In this document: piece after piece, positions 1-5,184 of the stretch | How positions within the stretch are numbered: the first letter of the stretch is position 1 | Layout: every line of letters begins with the position of its first letter | Source: Burkholderiales bacterium | Lineage (GTDB): Bacteria > Pseudomonadota > Gammaproteobacteria > Burkholderiales > CAIKXV01 | Length of the DNA stretch: 5,241 bases | Assembly: GCA_014379045.1 (NCBI GenBank) | Contig: JACMMK010000025.1 | Location: forward strand, 1-5,241 | Direction: 5' to 3' | Notes under the pieces: model-generated | Databases searched by the model: none | What the model was told of the DNA's origin: nothing | The model's input: only the letters and a program-made list of their open reading frames with translations | Program-made: the position numbers and the translations under genes

Positions 1-894
1 CCGGCCGATGCCGGGCCGGTCGCGCGCGATGCGTCGGCGCAACCCCACGGGTTGACGCGACAGCAGGCGATGGCGCTTGGCCCGGCGTTCTCGATCTGCG
101 CCTTCTGGTCGCCGTTTCTCGGGGCGATGGCGGTCGCACTTACCGTCGCACCCGGGTCGAGCCTGGTCACCCTCGTCCTGATGGGGCTACCGCTTGCAGG
201 CATCGGTATCCTCGTGCTGTGGCTGTGGCTGTCGAGCGCACGGTTCGACCACGCGCGCGAGTTCGAGGGCTATCCGATCAATGTCGGCGCGCTGGCGATC
301 CCGTTCGCACTGGCCCTCGGCGTGTTCGCGATTCATGAATGGCAGCCGCACTGGTCGATGCAGCCGGTGATCGCCACGCTCGCGATCGTCATCACGGCGG
401 TGACGCTGGCGCTGAGGCAGGGCCTCGCGGTCGCCGGCGCGCGGTTGCGGCGGCATGTGCCGAACCAGTTGCCGGGTCTGGCCGGCGAACTGTGGATCTT
501 TCTGGCGGCCGCCGTGCTCGCCGCCGGCCTGGCGGCGCTGCTGACCGATTTCGGGATCGGCGCACCGTTCGCGCGCTTCGGCGGCGTCGAGGCGAGCGTG
601 GTGCTGGTGATCTGCACGGTGGCCGCGTGGCTCGGACTGCACACGGTGGTGACGATCCCGTTGGTCGCAGTGTGGGTCGCGCCGATCGCGCCCGACCCGA
701 ACCTGCTCGCGTGCGCCTTCCTGTGCTCTTGGGCGATCGGCTTGCCCGCGTGTGCGACCTCCGGCACGGTGCTCGCGATGCAGGCGCGCTACGGCATTCC
801 GGTGGCGACATATATCCGATGGAACCTGCCGTATCTGGTGACGATGCTCGGCGTGTCGATCATCGGCCTGAATCTCTATGCGTACTGGCGGTGA
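1..894 (+). CDS. Polytopic membrane protein, probable transporter (5'-partial)
   Basis: The reading frame is open from the first base to the TGA at 892-894, giving 297 visible residues. There is no convincing start: the first start-like codon is a TTG at 52 with no SD before it, so the gene almost certainly begins outside the window. About eight hydrophobic segments are visible, at roughly residues 28-50, 55-79, 95-117, 119-142, 162-185, 195-225, 235-258 and 267-293, separated by short basic loops. This fits a multi-spanning inner-membrane protein. The last stretch (ARYGIPVATYIRWNLPYLV) and the earlier GSSLVTLVLMGLPLAG look like the two half-repeat ends seen in ion-transporter (ArsB/NhaD/DASS-like) permeases, where a G-x-P loop precedes a transmembrane helix. 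That family link is my inference from pattern only; the substrate is unknown. The CMD-family gene follows 93 bases downstream on the same strand. The TGA lies inside a strong hairpin. Confidence 0.8.
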   Translation, partial: PADAGPVARDASAQPHGLTRQQAMALGPAFSICAFWSPFLGAMAVALTVAPGSSLVTLVLMGLPLAGIGILVLWLWLSSARFDHAREFEGYPINVGALAIPFALALGVFAIHEWQPHWSMQPVIATLAIVITAVTLALRQGLAVAGARLRRHVPNQLPGLAGELWIFLAAAVLAAGLAALLTDFGIGAPFARFGGVEASVVLVICTVAAWLGLHTVVTIPLVAVWVAPIAPDPNLLACAFLCSWAIGLPACATSGTVLAMQARYGIPVATYIRWNLPYLVTMLGVSIIGLNLYAYWR

Positions 895-915
895 GCGATG
901 GTCCGTCGCTCACCG
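889..915 (+). terminator. Strong hairpin over the stop codon; candidate terminator without U-tract
   Basis: CGGTGAGCGA (889-898) is perfectly complementary to TCGCTCACCG (906-915). Inside it, T899/G905 and G900/C904 can also pair, leaving a three-base loop (901-903). The stem contains the TGA stop of the membrane protein gene. No run of T follows on either side, so it is not a classical intrinsic terminator. It could be a U-less terminator, an mRNA 3'-end stabiliser or an attenuating structure. The structure is certain as sequence; the function is inferred. Confidence 0.45.
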
Positions 916-924
916 TGCGCACTG

Positions 925-954
925 CTGGCATCCGAACCCGACTGGGGCTATGTT
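925..954 (+). promoter_or_regulatory. Possible sigma70-type promoter for the CMD-family gene
   Basis: CTGGCA (925-930, 4 of 6 to the -35 consensus) and TATGTT (949-954, 4 of 6 to the -10 consensus) are separated by 18 bases. Transcription would begin near 961, leaving a leader of about 27 bases before the SD and ATG of the CMD-family gene. The region just upstream carries the hairpin at 889-915, so separate transcription of this gene is plausible. The match is modest and could be chance. Confidence 0.3.
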
Positions 955-987
955 CGGGGCTCACCGTCGGACGCAACCGGAGAACGC

Positions 988-1443
988 ATGGCAACCCGCA
1001 AACGCAGTCCGCTCGCGAGCAAGGGCGAGGTCGTACGCCGCAAGGTGCATGGCGATGCGCATGTCGACCGCAACTATCGCGAGGCCGACGAATTCATGAT
1101 GATGTTCCAGGACGTGACCGACGAGTTCTGCTGGGGCACCGTCTGGGCGCGCCCCGCGCTGGGCAACAAACTGCGTGCCGCACTGTCGCTCGGGATGACC
1201 GCGGCGCAATCGCAGACCGGGGCGGTCAAGCTGCATGTGAAGACCTGCCTGCGCCAGGGGTGGACGCCGAAGGAGATCGGCGAGATCCTGCTCCATGCCT
1301 ATGTGTACGCGGGCGTCTATGCTTCGCTGTCGGCGTTCACCGTGGCGAAAGAGGCGATCGCCGAGTTCGCCGCCGAGCAGCGCGCGGCGAAGGCACACGC
1401 CCCCCGGCGCAAGCGTCTGCGCAAGGCCGACCCGGAAGCCTGA
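988..1443 (+). CDS. Carboxymuconolactone decarboxylase (CMD) family protein
   Basis: The protein has 151 residues with one CMD-type helical domain at about residues 20-127. The layout resembles gamma-carboxymuconolactone decarboxylase (PcaC): FCWGTVWARPAL (47-58), a helix ending in LHVKTCL (82-88, with H83 and C87), then WTPKEIGEILLHAYVYAGVYAS (92-113, with H103). The CxxC thiol pair of AhpD-type peroxidase members is absent, so a redox role is unlikely. PcaC converts gamma-carboxymuconolactone to beta-ketoadipate enol-lactone in aromatic catabolism, but no other pca gene is visible, so the substrate is open. The ATG at 988 is chosen because GGAG (979-982) lies five bases upstream and because homology begins after it. 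An in-frame ATG at 898 would add 30 residues of junk-like sequence and lies in the upstream hairpin. The C-terminus (about 132-146) is a very basic tail (RAAKAHAPRRKRLRK) beyond the core domain. The protein is probably cytoplasmic. The DUF488 gene starts 35 bases downstream and may be co-transcribed. Confidence 0.88.
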   Translation: MATRKRSPLASKGEVVRRKVHGDAHVDRNYREADEFMMMFQDVTDEFCWGTVWARPALGNKLRAALSLGMTAAQSQTGAVKLHVKTCLRQGWTPKEIGEILLHAYVYAGVYASLSAFTVAKEAIAEFAAEQRAAKAHAPRRKRLRKADPEA

Positions 1444-1449
1444 GCGGAT

Positions 1450-1465
1450 GCGTGCCCGGGCACGC
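1450..1465. repeat. Perfect 16-bp palindrome between CMD-family and DUF488 genes
   Basis: GCGTGCCC is followed immediately by its exact reverse complement GGGCACGC. As RNA it could fold into a six-pair stem with a CCGG loop, ending two bases before the GAGGG SD (1467-1471) of the DUF488 gene. As DNA it is a symmetric site suited to a dimeric regulator. No T-run follows, so it is a poor terminator candidate. Perfect short palindromes do arise by chance in GC-rich spacers. Confidence 0.5.
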
Positions 1466-1478
1466 TGAGGGTCGCGGG

Positions 1479-1916
1479 ATGAAACTGTTCACGATCGGCT
1501 TCACCCGCAAGACTGCCGAACGCTTCTTCGGCCTGCTCGGGCGCTCCGGCGCGACGCGCATTGTCGACGTGCGCTTGCACAACATGTCGCAACTCGCCGG
1601 CTTCGCCAAGCGTGACGACCTCGCGTACTTCGCGCGTTCGTTGTGCACGATCGATTACGTGCACCTGCCCGAACTGGCACCGACCCCGGACCTGCTCGAC
1701 GCGTACCGCAAGCGCGCAGCAGGGTGGACCGCGTACGAGCACGGTTTCATCGAACTGATGCGCGAGCGACGTATCGAACACACGGTACCCCGGTCGCTGC
1801 TGGATGGAGCCTGCCTGTTATGCAGCGAGCACGCGCCCCACCACTGTCATCGCCGTCTGATCGCAGAGTATCTCGATCGGCAATGGGGCGGCATCCGCAT
1901 CGAACATCTGGTCTGA
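1479..1916 (+). CDS. DUF488 family protein
   Basis: The protein has 145 residues, a usual length for a single-domain DUF488 protein. Family hallmarks are the N-terminal MKLFTIGFTRKTAERFFGLL, then IVDVR (28-32), QLAGFAKRDDL (38-48), Y60-VHLPELAPT and the C-terminal block CLLCSEHAPHHCHRRLIAEYL (112-132). The last block contains C112, C115, H118, H121, H122, C123 and H124, a cluster that could bind a metal or serve catalysis; the CSE..p..CHR pattern is typical of the family. No biochemical function is established for DUF488, and none is assigned here. The ATG at 1479 has GAGGG at 1467-1471 seven bases upstream. An in-frame GTG at 1452 lacks an SD and lies in the palindrome, so it is less likely. 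The gene follows the CMD-family gene by 35 bases and converges on the hydrolase gene. The protein is probably cytoplasmic, as it has no signal peptide or hydrophobic segment. Confidence 0.88.
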   Translation: MKLFTIGFTRKTAERFFGLLGRSGATRIVDVRLHNMSQLAGFAKRDDLAYFARSLCTIDYVHLPELAPTPDLLDAYRKRAAGWTAYEHGFIELMRERRIEHTVPRSLLDGACLLCSEHAPHHCHRRLIAEYLDRQWGGIRIEHLV

Positions 1917-1925
1917 CCGTACGTG

Positions 1926-1979
1926 AGCCGGGACGATCGGCTGCGGGTCGCCCGTGCGGTTGACTGGCGTCAACGCACG
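1926..1979. terminator. Hairpin cluster between convergent genes; candidate bidirectional terminator
   Basis: Three inverted repeats follow one another in the 53-base convergent gap. AGCCG/CGGCT spans 1926-1942. CGGG/CCCG spans 1944-1954. The longest is CGTGC + bulged G + GTTGAC (1953-1964) against GTCAACGCACG (1969-1979) around a TGGC loop, giving eleven pairs. The last one covers the stop codon of the minus-strand hydrolase gene. None is followed by a T-run on either strand, so intrinsic termination would be weak. The position between two converging 3' ends is what suggests the role. Confidence 0.4.
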
Positions 1980-2821
1980 AACGCGGCGATCTCGTCGGCG
2001 GTGTTGCCCATCCATGCGAGCGGACGCGCGATCGATCCGACCAGCGTGCGGTGACCCAGGCCGTCGTACGGCACCAGGCGCACGTCGACACCGGCTTCGC
2101 GCAGTTTCGTCGACAGATTCTCGCTGTTGTGGCGCCCGACGATGTTGTCGTTGGGCGCGTACAGCAGCAGGCTTCTGGGCGCGCGCGATGAAACGAAGTT
2201 GATCGGCTGGGTTGCCGGAGAGGTGTCGGGGAAGCCGAATACCGCACGCGTGATGCTCCCCGTCAGCGGCAGGAAGTCGTACGGGCCGGCGAGACCGACG
2301 AAGCCCGCCAGCTGCGTGCTGTCGAAGCCGGCGGCGCGGGCGTAACGGGGGTCGAGCGCCACCATCGCGGCGTTGTAGGCGCCTGCCGAGTGACCACCGA
2401 TATAGACGCGCTTCGGGTCGCCGCCGAACTTCGCGGCATTGTCGATTGCCCAGCGCGTCGCATTGGCACTGTCGACGAGAAAATCCGGAAACTTCACCTC
2501 GGGATACAGCCGGTAGTCGGGAATCACCGTGACGATGCCGCGCGCGGCGAACGCCTCACCGACGAAGCGGTAGAAATCGCGGTTGCCGCTGTTCCAGTTC
2601 CCGCCGTAGATGAACACCAGGACGGGTGCGGGCGTCTTCGTGTCGAGCGGGGCGTAGACATCGAGTTGCTGGCGCGGATGCGTGCCGTAGGCGATCGCCG
2701 ACGATAGTCGATAGGTATCGGACGGGACGGCGCGTTCGAGCAGCGCCAGCGGCGAACACGCCGACAGGATCGGTGCGACGAGCGAAGCCACGGCGGTGAA
2801 CAGAGTTTTGGGCAAAGACAT
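1970..2821 (-). CDS. Alpha/beta hydrolase (carboxylesterase-like), probable lipoprotein
   Basis: The protein has 283 residues. The N-terminus MSLPKTLFTAVASLVAPILSAC is a lipoprotein signal with lipobox L19-S-A-C22; Ser after the Cys favours outer-membrane sorting under the E. coli +2 rule. The mature part is an alpha/beta hydrolase resembling the BD-FAE/esterase-lipase group: LDVYAP (53-58), oxyanion-type loop FIYGGNW (70-76, Tyr replacing the usual His of HGGGW), DYRLYPEVKFP (102-112), nucleophile motif GGHSAGAYNA (142-151, Ser145), then PND225 and GLGH257 completing a Ser-Asp-His triad. It should hydrolyse an ester or amide in the periplasm or at the outer membrane; the substrate is unknown. 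The ATG at 2821 is preferred because the signal peptide begins there, but no clear SD precedes it. The membrane/SAM-fold gene ends 163 bases upstream on the same strand, so the two may be co-transcribed, or this gene may use its own promoter in the repeat-bearing gap. Confidence 0.9.
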   Translation of the reverse strand: MSLPKTLFTAVASLVAPILSACSPLALLERAVPSDTYRLSSAIAYGTHPRQQLDVYAPLDTKTPAPVLVFIYGGNWNSGNRDFYRFVGEAFAARGIVTVIPDYRLYPEVKFPDFLVDSANATRWAIDNAAKFGGDPKRVYIGGHSAGAYNAAMVALDPRYARAAGFDSTQLAGFVGLAGPYDFLPLTGSITRAVFGFPDTSPATQPINFVSSRAPRSLLLYAPNDNIVGRHNSENLSTKLREAGVDVRLVPYDGLGHRTLVGSIARPLAWMGNTADEIAAFVR

Positions 2822-2870
2822 TTGACGACCGGTGAGCGCAGGCGGAGGTGTGCGGCGATGGGAGACGGTG

Positions 2871-2895
2871 CACGAGGGTCAACACGAGGGTCAAC
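2871..2895. repeat. Perfect 12-bp tandem duplication upstream of the hydrolase gene
   Basis: ACGAGGGTCAAC occurs twice back to back (2872-2883 and 2884-2895), with one more matching base at 2871. On the minus strand each copy reads GTTGACCCTCGT, so two TTGACC elements, 5 of 6 to a -35 hexamer, lie 12 bases apart and about 50-75 bases before the hydrolase ATG. No good -10 hexamer sits 16-18 bases downstream of either copy. It may be a duplicated regulator site or a recent slippage duplication. Confidence 0.5.
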
Positions 2896-2898
2896 GGC

Positions 2899-2911
2899 TA
2901 CGGGTACGGGT
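2899..2911. repeat. Short tandem repeat TACGGG x2
   Basis: TACGGG is repeated twice plus one base, three bases after the 12-bp duplication in the same gap. It runs into the near-palindrome GGTCCCGGACC (2909-2919). The whole 2871-2919 stretch is thus unusually repetitive for this window. Function is unknown. Confidence 0.35.
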
Positions 2912-2984
2912 CCCGGACCGATTCGGATGTGCCGAACGCTTCTCGCAACAGCCGTGCTCGCACCCGCGCGTCGGCCGCGCAGCG

Positions 2985-5033
2985 CTATTTCAGGATCTGG
3001 AACAGATTGTTGAAGTCGTCGGTCCAGAGTCGCCACTGCGGGCGCGCTTCGACCGGTTGCGCCGCTTCCTTCAGCGCGGGGCGCTCGAAGATTCGCGCCG
3101 AGCGACTGACCAGGACCCAGTCCGAACTCGACAGGAAGCGATCCTGCCGCTCGGTCGGTTCATCGGACACGATCACCGACGTGAGGTTCAGTTCGTCTGC
3201 GATGCGGCGCACGACCGGGGGCAGATCGAGGAAGCGGTTGGTCACATGGAACGCGACGACCCCGTCGGGCTTCATGTGACGCAGGTAGACCTGCATCGCC
3301 TCGCGCGTGATCAGATGGGTGGGGATCGAGTCGCTCGAGAACGCGTCGATCACCAGCACGTCGAACGCCTGCGCGGGCTCGCGCTCGAGTTGCAGCCGTG
3401 CATCGCCGAGCACCACGTCGATCTTCGCCTTCGAGCCGTCGAGAAAGCTGAACCAGGTGCGTGCGATATCGATCACCTGCGGGTTGATCTCGTACATCCG
3501 GAAGCGGTCGCCGGCACGACCGTACGTCGCGAGCGTGCCGGTTCCCAGACCGATCACGCCGACATGGCGTGGCTCCTCGTCGCTGTTGGCGATGGCGAGC
3601 CCGACCCCGGAGCGCACACCGTAGTAGCTGGTCGGGTCCATCCGGCGCGCCGGATCCAGACGCTGCTCGCCGTGCAGGATGACCCCGTGCACCAGGCTGC
3701 GCACCGCTTCTGCATCGGTGGCCGGATCGCCGAAATCCTTGACGCGCACGACGCCGTAGAAGTTGCGCTGGATCATCAACGCGTCGTCGAGTTTCTCCTT
3801 CACGTAGATGCCGGACTGCACGCCGGTGAACCCGAGCACCCCGACCGCGATCACCAGCACATAGATCGGTGCGCGGCGCAGCCGCACCAGCGCGAGCAGC
3901 GCGACCAGGGTGAAGCCGATGCCGAGCTCCCAATAGCCGTTGAACAGATAGGGCGCGAGTACCCCCACCAGCAGACCCCCGAGCGCGCCGCCGAGCGAGA
4001 TCATCAGATAGAAGGTCGTGAGGTAGCGTGGCGACGGCTTGAGCAGCGTGAGCTCGCCGTGGCAGAACATGCACAGGACGAACAGGCCGGTGCAATAGAG
4101 CGGGATCGCGATCTTGATGTTGAGCGTGACCTCGTTCGAATGCAGTCCCCACGCCATCGCGCAGAGAAGCGCGGCACCCAGCAGCAGCAGCGTCGTGCGC
4201 CGATACCAGCCCTGCGAGTCGAAGCACAGAATGAAGGTCAGCAGATAGAGCGACAGCGGCACGATCCACAGGAACGGCACCGAGGCGATGTTCTGGGTGA
4301 TGTGGTTGGTGAGGGCGAGCAGGAGAAGCGAGCCGGTCGCAGCGAGCGACAGCCACATCAGCAGCGTGGACCAGGTCGGGGGCGCATCCGCGGGCGCGTC
4401 CGAACCGGCGGGCGCGTAGCGCGTCGGCGCGACATCGACCGGTACCGAGCTCGAGCGCAAACCGTAGACCGCAGCGACCGAACACAGCACGACGAATGCC
4501 AGGTAGCCGACCGACCACCCCCACGATTGCGCGACCGTGTTGACCCAAGGCTCGATCGCGATCGGGTACGACAGCAGCGCCAGCATCGAGGCGAGGTTGG
4601 ACAGCGCGAACAAACGGTACGGCACCGCGTTCGTGAACGTGCGCGCGAACCACGCCTGGACCAGCGGCCCGGTCGTCGACAGCAGCAGGTAGGGCAGACC
4701 GATCGTCACCAGCAGCAGACCCAGGATGCGCAGCACCGGATCCTCGTCGCCGGCGGGCTTCCACGCGTCGATCCCGATGAGTTGCGTCAACACCGCGAGA
4801 CTCGCCACCAGCAACCCGATGTGCAGATACACCTGCCGGCGCGGCGCGAGCCTGCGCGTCGTCCAGTCGGTGTAGGCATAACCGGCGAGGAGCACGCTCT
4901 GGAAGAACACGAGGCAGGTGGTCCAGACCGCCGACGAGCCGCCGAACCACGGCAGGATCTGCTTGGCGATCAGCGGTTGGACCAGGAACAGCAAAAACGC
5001 GCTGACGAAGATGGTGACGGCATAGAGACGCAT
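2985..5033 (-). CDS. Fused multi-spanning membrane / spermidine-synthase-like protein
   Basis: The protein has 682 residues in two parts. Residues 1-410 hold about 13 hydrophobic segments, in blocks near 1-20, 36-54, 68-88, 100-120, 138-160, 172-191, 221-242, 252-270, 279-297, 303-323, 338-362, 366-383 and 388-406, with a Pro/Ala-rich linker at 195-220. Family-typical stretches are TNHITQNIASVPFLWIVPLS (242-261) and CHGELTLLKPSPRYLTTFYL (324-343). Residues 420-682 form a Rossmann SAM-binding domain like spermidine synthases: RNFYGVVRV (423-431), LHGEQ (453-457), YYGVRSGVG (470-478), GLGTGTLA (495-502), YEINP (514-518, Glu515 expected to hold the SAM ribose), GDAR (543-546), DAFSSDSIPTHL (563-574) and WTDDFNNLF (670-678). 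The DxTDP-type polyamine signature is replaced by DAFSSDSIP, so spermidine synthesis should not be assumed; the real substrate is unknown. The start is firm: AAGGA (5044-5040) lies six bases upstream and an in-frame TGA lies just beyond. The protein should sit in the inner membrane, with the C-domain probably cytoplasmic. Confidence 0.92.
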   Translation of the reverse strand: MRLYAVTIFVSAFLLFLVQPLIAKQILPWFGGSSAVWTTCLVFFQSVLLAGYAYTDWTTRRLAPRRQVYLHIGLLVASLAVLTQLIGIDAWKPAGDEDPVLRILGLLLVTIGLPYLLLSTTGPLVQAWFARTFTNAVPYRLFALSNLASMLALLSYPIAIEPWVNTVAQSWGWSVGYLAFVVLCSVAAVYGLRSSSVPVDVAPTRYAPAGSDAPADAPPTWSTLLMWLSLAATGSLLLLALTNHITQNIASVPFLWIVPLSLYLLTFILCFDSQGWYRRTTLLLLGAALLCAMAWGLHSNEVTLNIKIAIPLYCTGLFVLCMFCHGELTLLKPSPRYLTTFYLMISLGGALGGLLVGVLAPYLFNGYWELGIGFTLVALLALVRLRRAPIYVLVIAVGVLGFTGVQSGIYVKEKLDDALMIQRNFYGVVRVKDFGDPATDAEAVRSLVHGVILHGEQRLDPARRMDPTSYYGVRSGVGLAIANSDEEPRHVGVIGLGTGTLATYGRAGDRFRMYEINPQVIDIARTWFSFLDGSKAKIDVVLGDARLQLEREPAQAFDVLVIDAFSSDSIPTHLITREAMQVYLRHMKPDGVVAFHVTNRFLDLPPVVRRIADELNLTSVIVSDEPTERQDRFLSSSDWVLVSRSARIFERPALKEAAQPVEARPQWRLWTDDFNNLFQILK

Positions 5034-5039
5034 CGAGAG

Positions 5040-5044
5040 TCCTT
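5040..5044 (-). promoter_or_regulatory. Ribosome binding site of the fusion gene
   Basis: On the minus strand this reads AAGGA, six bases before the ATG at 5033. It fixes the start, since an in-frame TGA (39 to 33 bases upstream of the ATG) excludes any longer protein and no other start codon lies between them. Confidence 0.75.
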
Positions 5045-5062
5045 GTTCTGACGTGCCGTCGT

Positions 5063-5071
5063 ATCACCTCC
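5063..5071 (-). promoter_or_regulatory. Second, very strong SD-like sequence without a start codon
   Basis: The minus strand reads GGAGGTGAT, a nine-base exact complement to the 16S rRNA anti-SD tail. No ATG, GTG or TTG lies at a normal distance after it; the next start codon is the real ATG about 30 bases on, which has its own AAGGA. It may be a ribosome standby site, a remnant, or chance. Confidence 0.35.
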
Positions 5072-5079
5072 CCGACAGG

Positions 5080-5094
5080 GCAGCCAGCGGCTGC
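5080..5094 (-). other. GC-rich hairpin in the fusion-gene leader
   Basis: GCAGCC and GGCTGC pair around a three-base AGC loop (plus-strand reading), giving six GC-rich pairs. If transcription starts near 5098, the hairpin sits at the very 5' end of the leader, where it could protect the mRNA. There is no T-run after it. Confidence 0.35.
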
Positions 5095-5095
5095 A

Positions 5096-5119
5096 AAGCC
5101 TCGTATTATATCGAGGCTT
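5096..5119. promoter_or_regulatory. 8-bp inverted repeat enclosing the TATAAT box; candidate operator
   Basis: AAGCCTCG (5096-5103) and CGAGGCTT (5112-5119) are exact reverse complements flanking the eight-base core TATTATAT. The core holds the -10 box of the minus-strand promoter, so a dimeric regulator bound here would block RNA polymerase directly. Symmetry and overlap are seen in the sequence; a bound repressor is inferred. Confidence 0.5.
5105..5110 (-). promoter_or_regulatory. Consensus -10 box (TATAAT) for the fusion gene
   Basis: The minus strand reads TATAAT, a 6 of 6 match, 72 bases upstream of the ATG at 5033. Predicted transcription start is near 5098, giving a leader of about 65 bases. 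The -35 region is weak: TCTGGA at 17-base spacing matches only two of six. That would fit a promoter needing an activator or relying on its strong -10. Confidence 0.5.
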
Positions 5120-5171
5120 GCCCGTTCTCCAGATCGCGGTACGACCGTGGCACCGGGTGATCGACTTCGAA

Positions 5172-5178
5172 GGGGGGG
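5172..5178 (+). promoter_or_regulatory. G7 tract acting as SD for the right-edge gene
   Basis: AAGGGGGGG precedes the ATG at 5185 with a six-base spacer (CGGCAC). It can pair with the anti-SD and supports the start. A run of seven G is prone to slippage, which here would change SD spacing but not the reading frame. Confidence 0.5.
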
Positions 5179-5184
5179 CGGCAC

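Larger units (their letters stand above)
5034..5184. promoter_or_regulatory. Divergent intergenic promoter region
   Basis: This 151-base spacer separates the minus-strand fusion gene from the plus-strand gene starting at 5185. It is the only AT-rich patch in the window (5104-5111). It contains a consensus -10 for the minus strand, an inverted repeat, a leader hairpin, an extra SD-like sequence and a G7 tract, each listed separately. I could not find a convincing -35/-10 pair for the plus-strand gene. Confidence 0.6.

Noticed and set aside
52..54. TTG at 52 as start of the left-edge membrane protein
   Set aside because: No SD, and the frame is open to base 1; the protein looks like the later part of a larger transporter.
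898..987. ATG at 898 as start of the CMD-family gene
   Set aside because: No SD, lies inside the hairpin at 889-915, and the 30 extra residues match nothing expected of the family. The ATG at 988 has GGAG five bases upstream.
988..1443. AhpD-type alkylhydroperoxidase assignment
   Set aside because: The CxxC pair required for AhpD activity is absent; the motif pattern is PcaC-like.
339..1478. Long upstream extension of the DUF488 frame
   Set aside because: It overlaps the membrane protein and CMD-family genes in another phase and is Arg/Ala/Gly-rich. Family homology begins exactly at the ATG at 1479, which has an SD.
2871..2911. CRISPR-like repeat
   Set aside because: Only two 12-bp copies with no spacers between them; a simple tandem duplication.
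2985..5033. Naming the fusion gene speE
   Set aside because: The polyamine-binding signature is not conserved and the membrane half is foreign to true spermidine synthases, so the symbol would mislead.
2832..5051. A 739-codon open frame on the plus strand antisense to the fusion gene
   Set aside because: Its translation is dominated by Arg, Gln, His, Glu and Asp with no recognisable domain, typical of the reverse strand of a GC-rich membrane-protein gene. The minus-strand frame has clear family motifs and an SD.
3160..5184. A 674-codon minus-strand frame overlapping the fusion gene in another phase
   Set aside because: Arg/Ala-rich sequence with no domain; a GC-frame shadow. The overlapping 682-residue protein explains the region.
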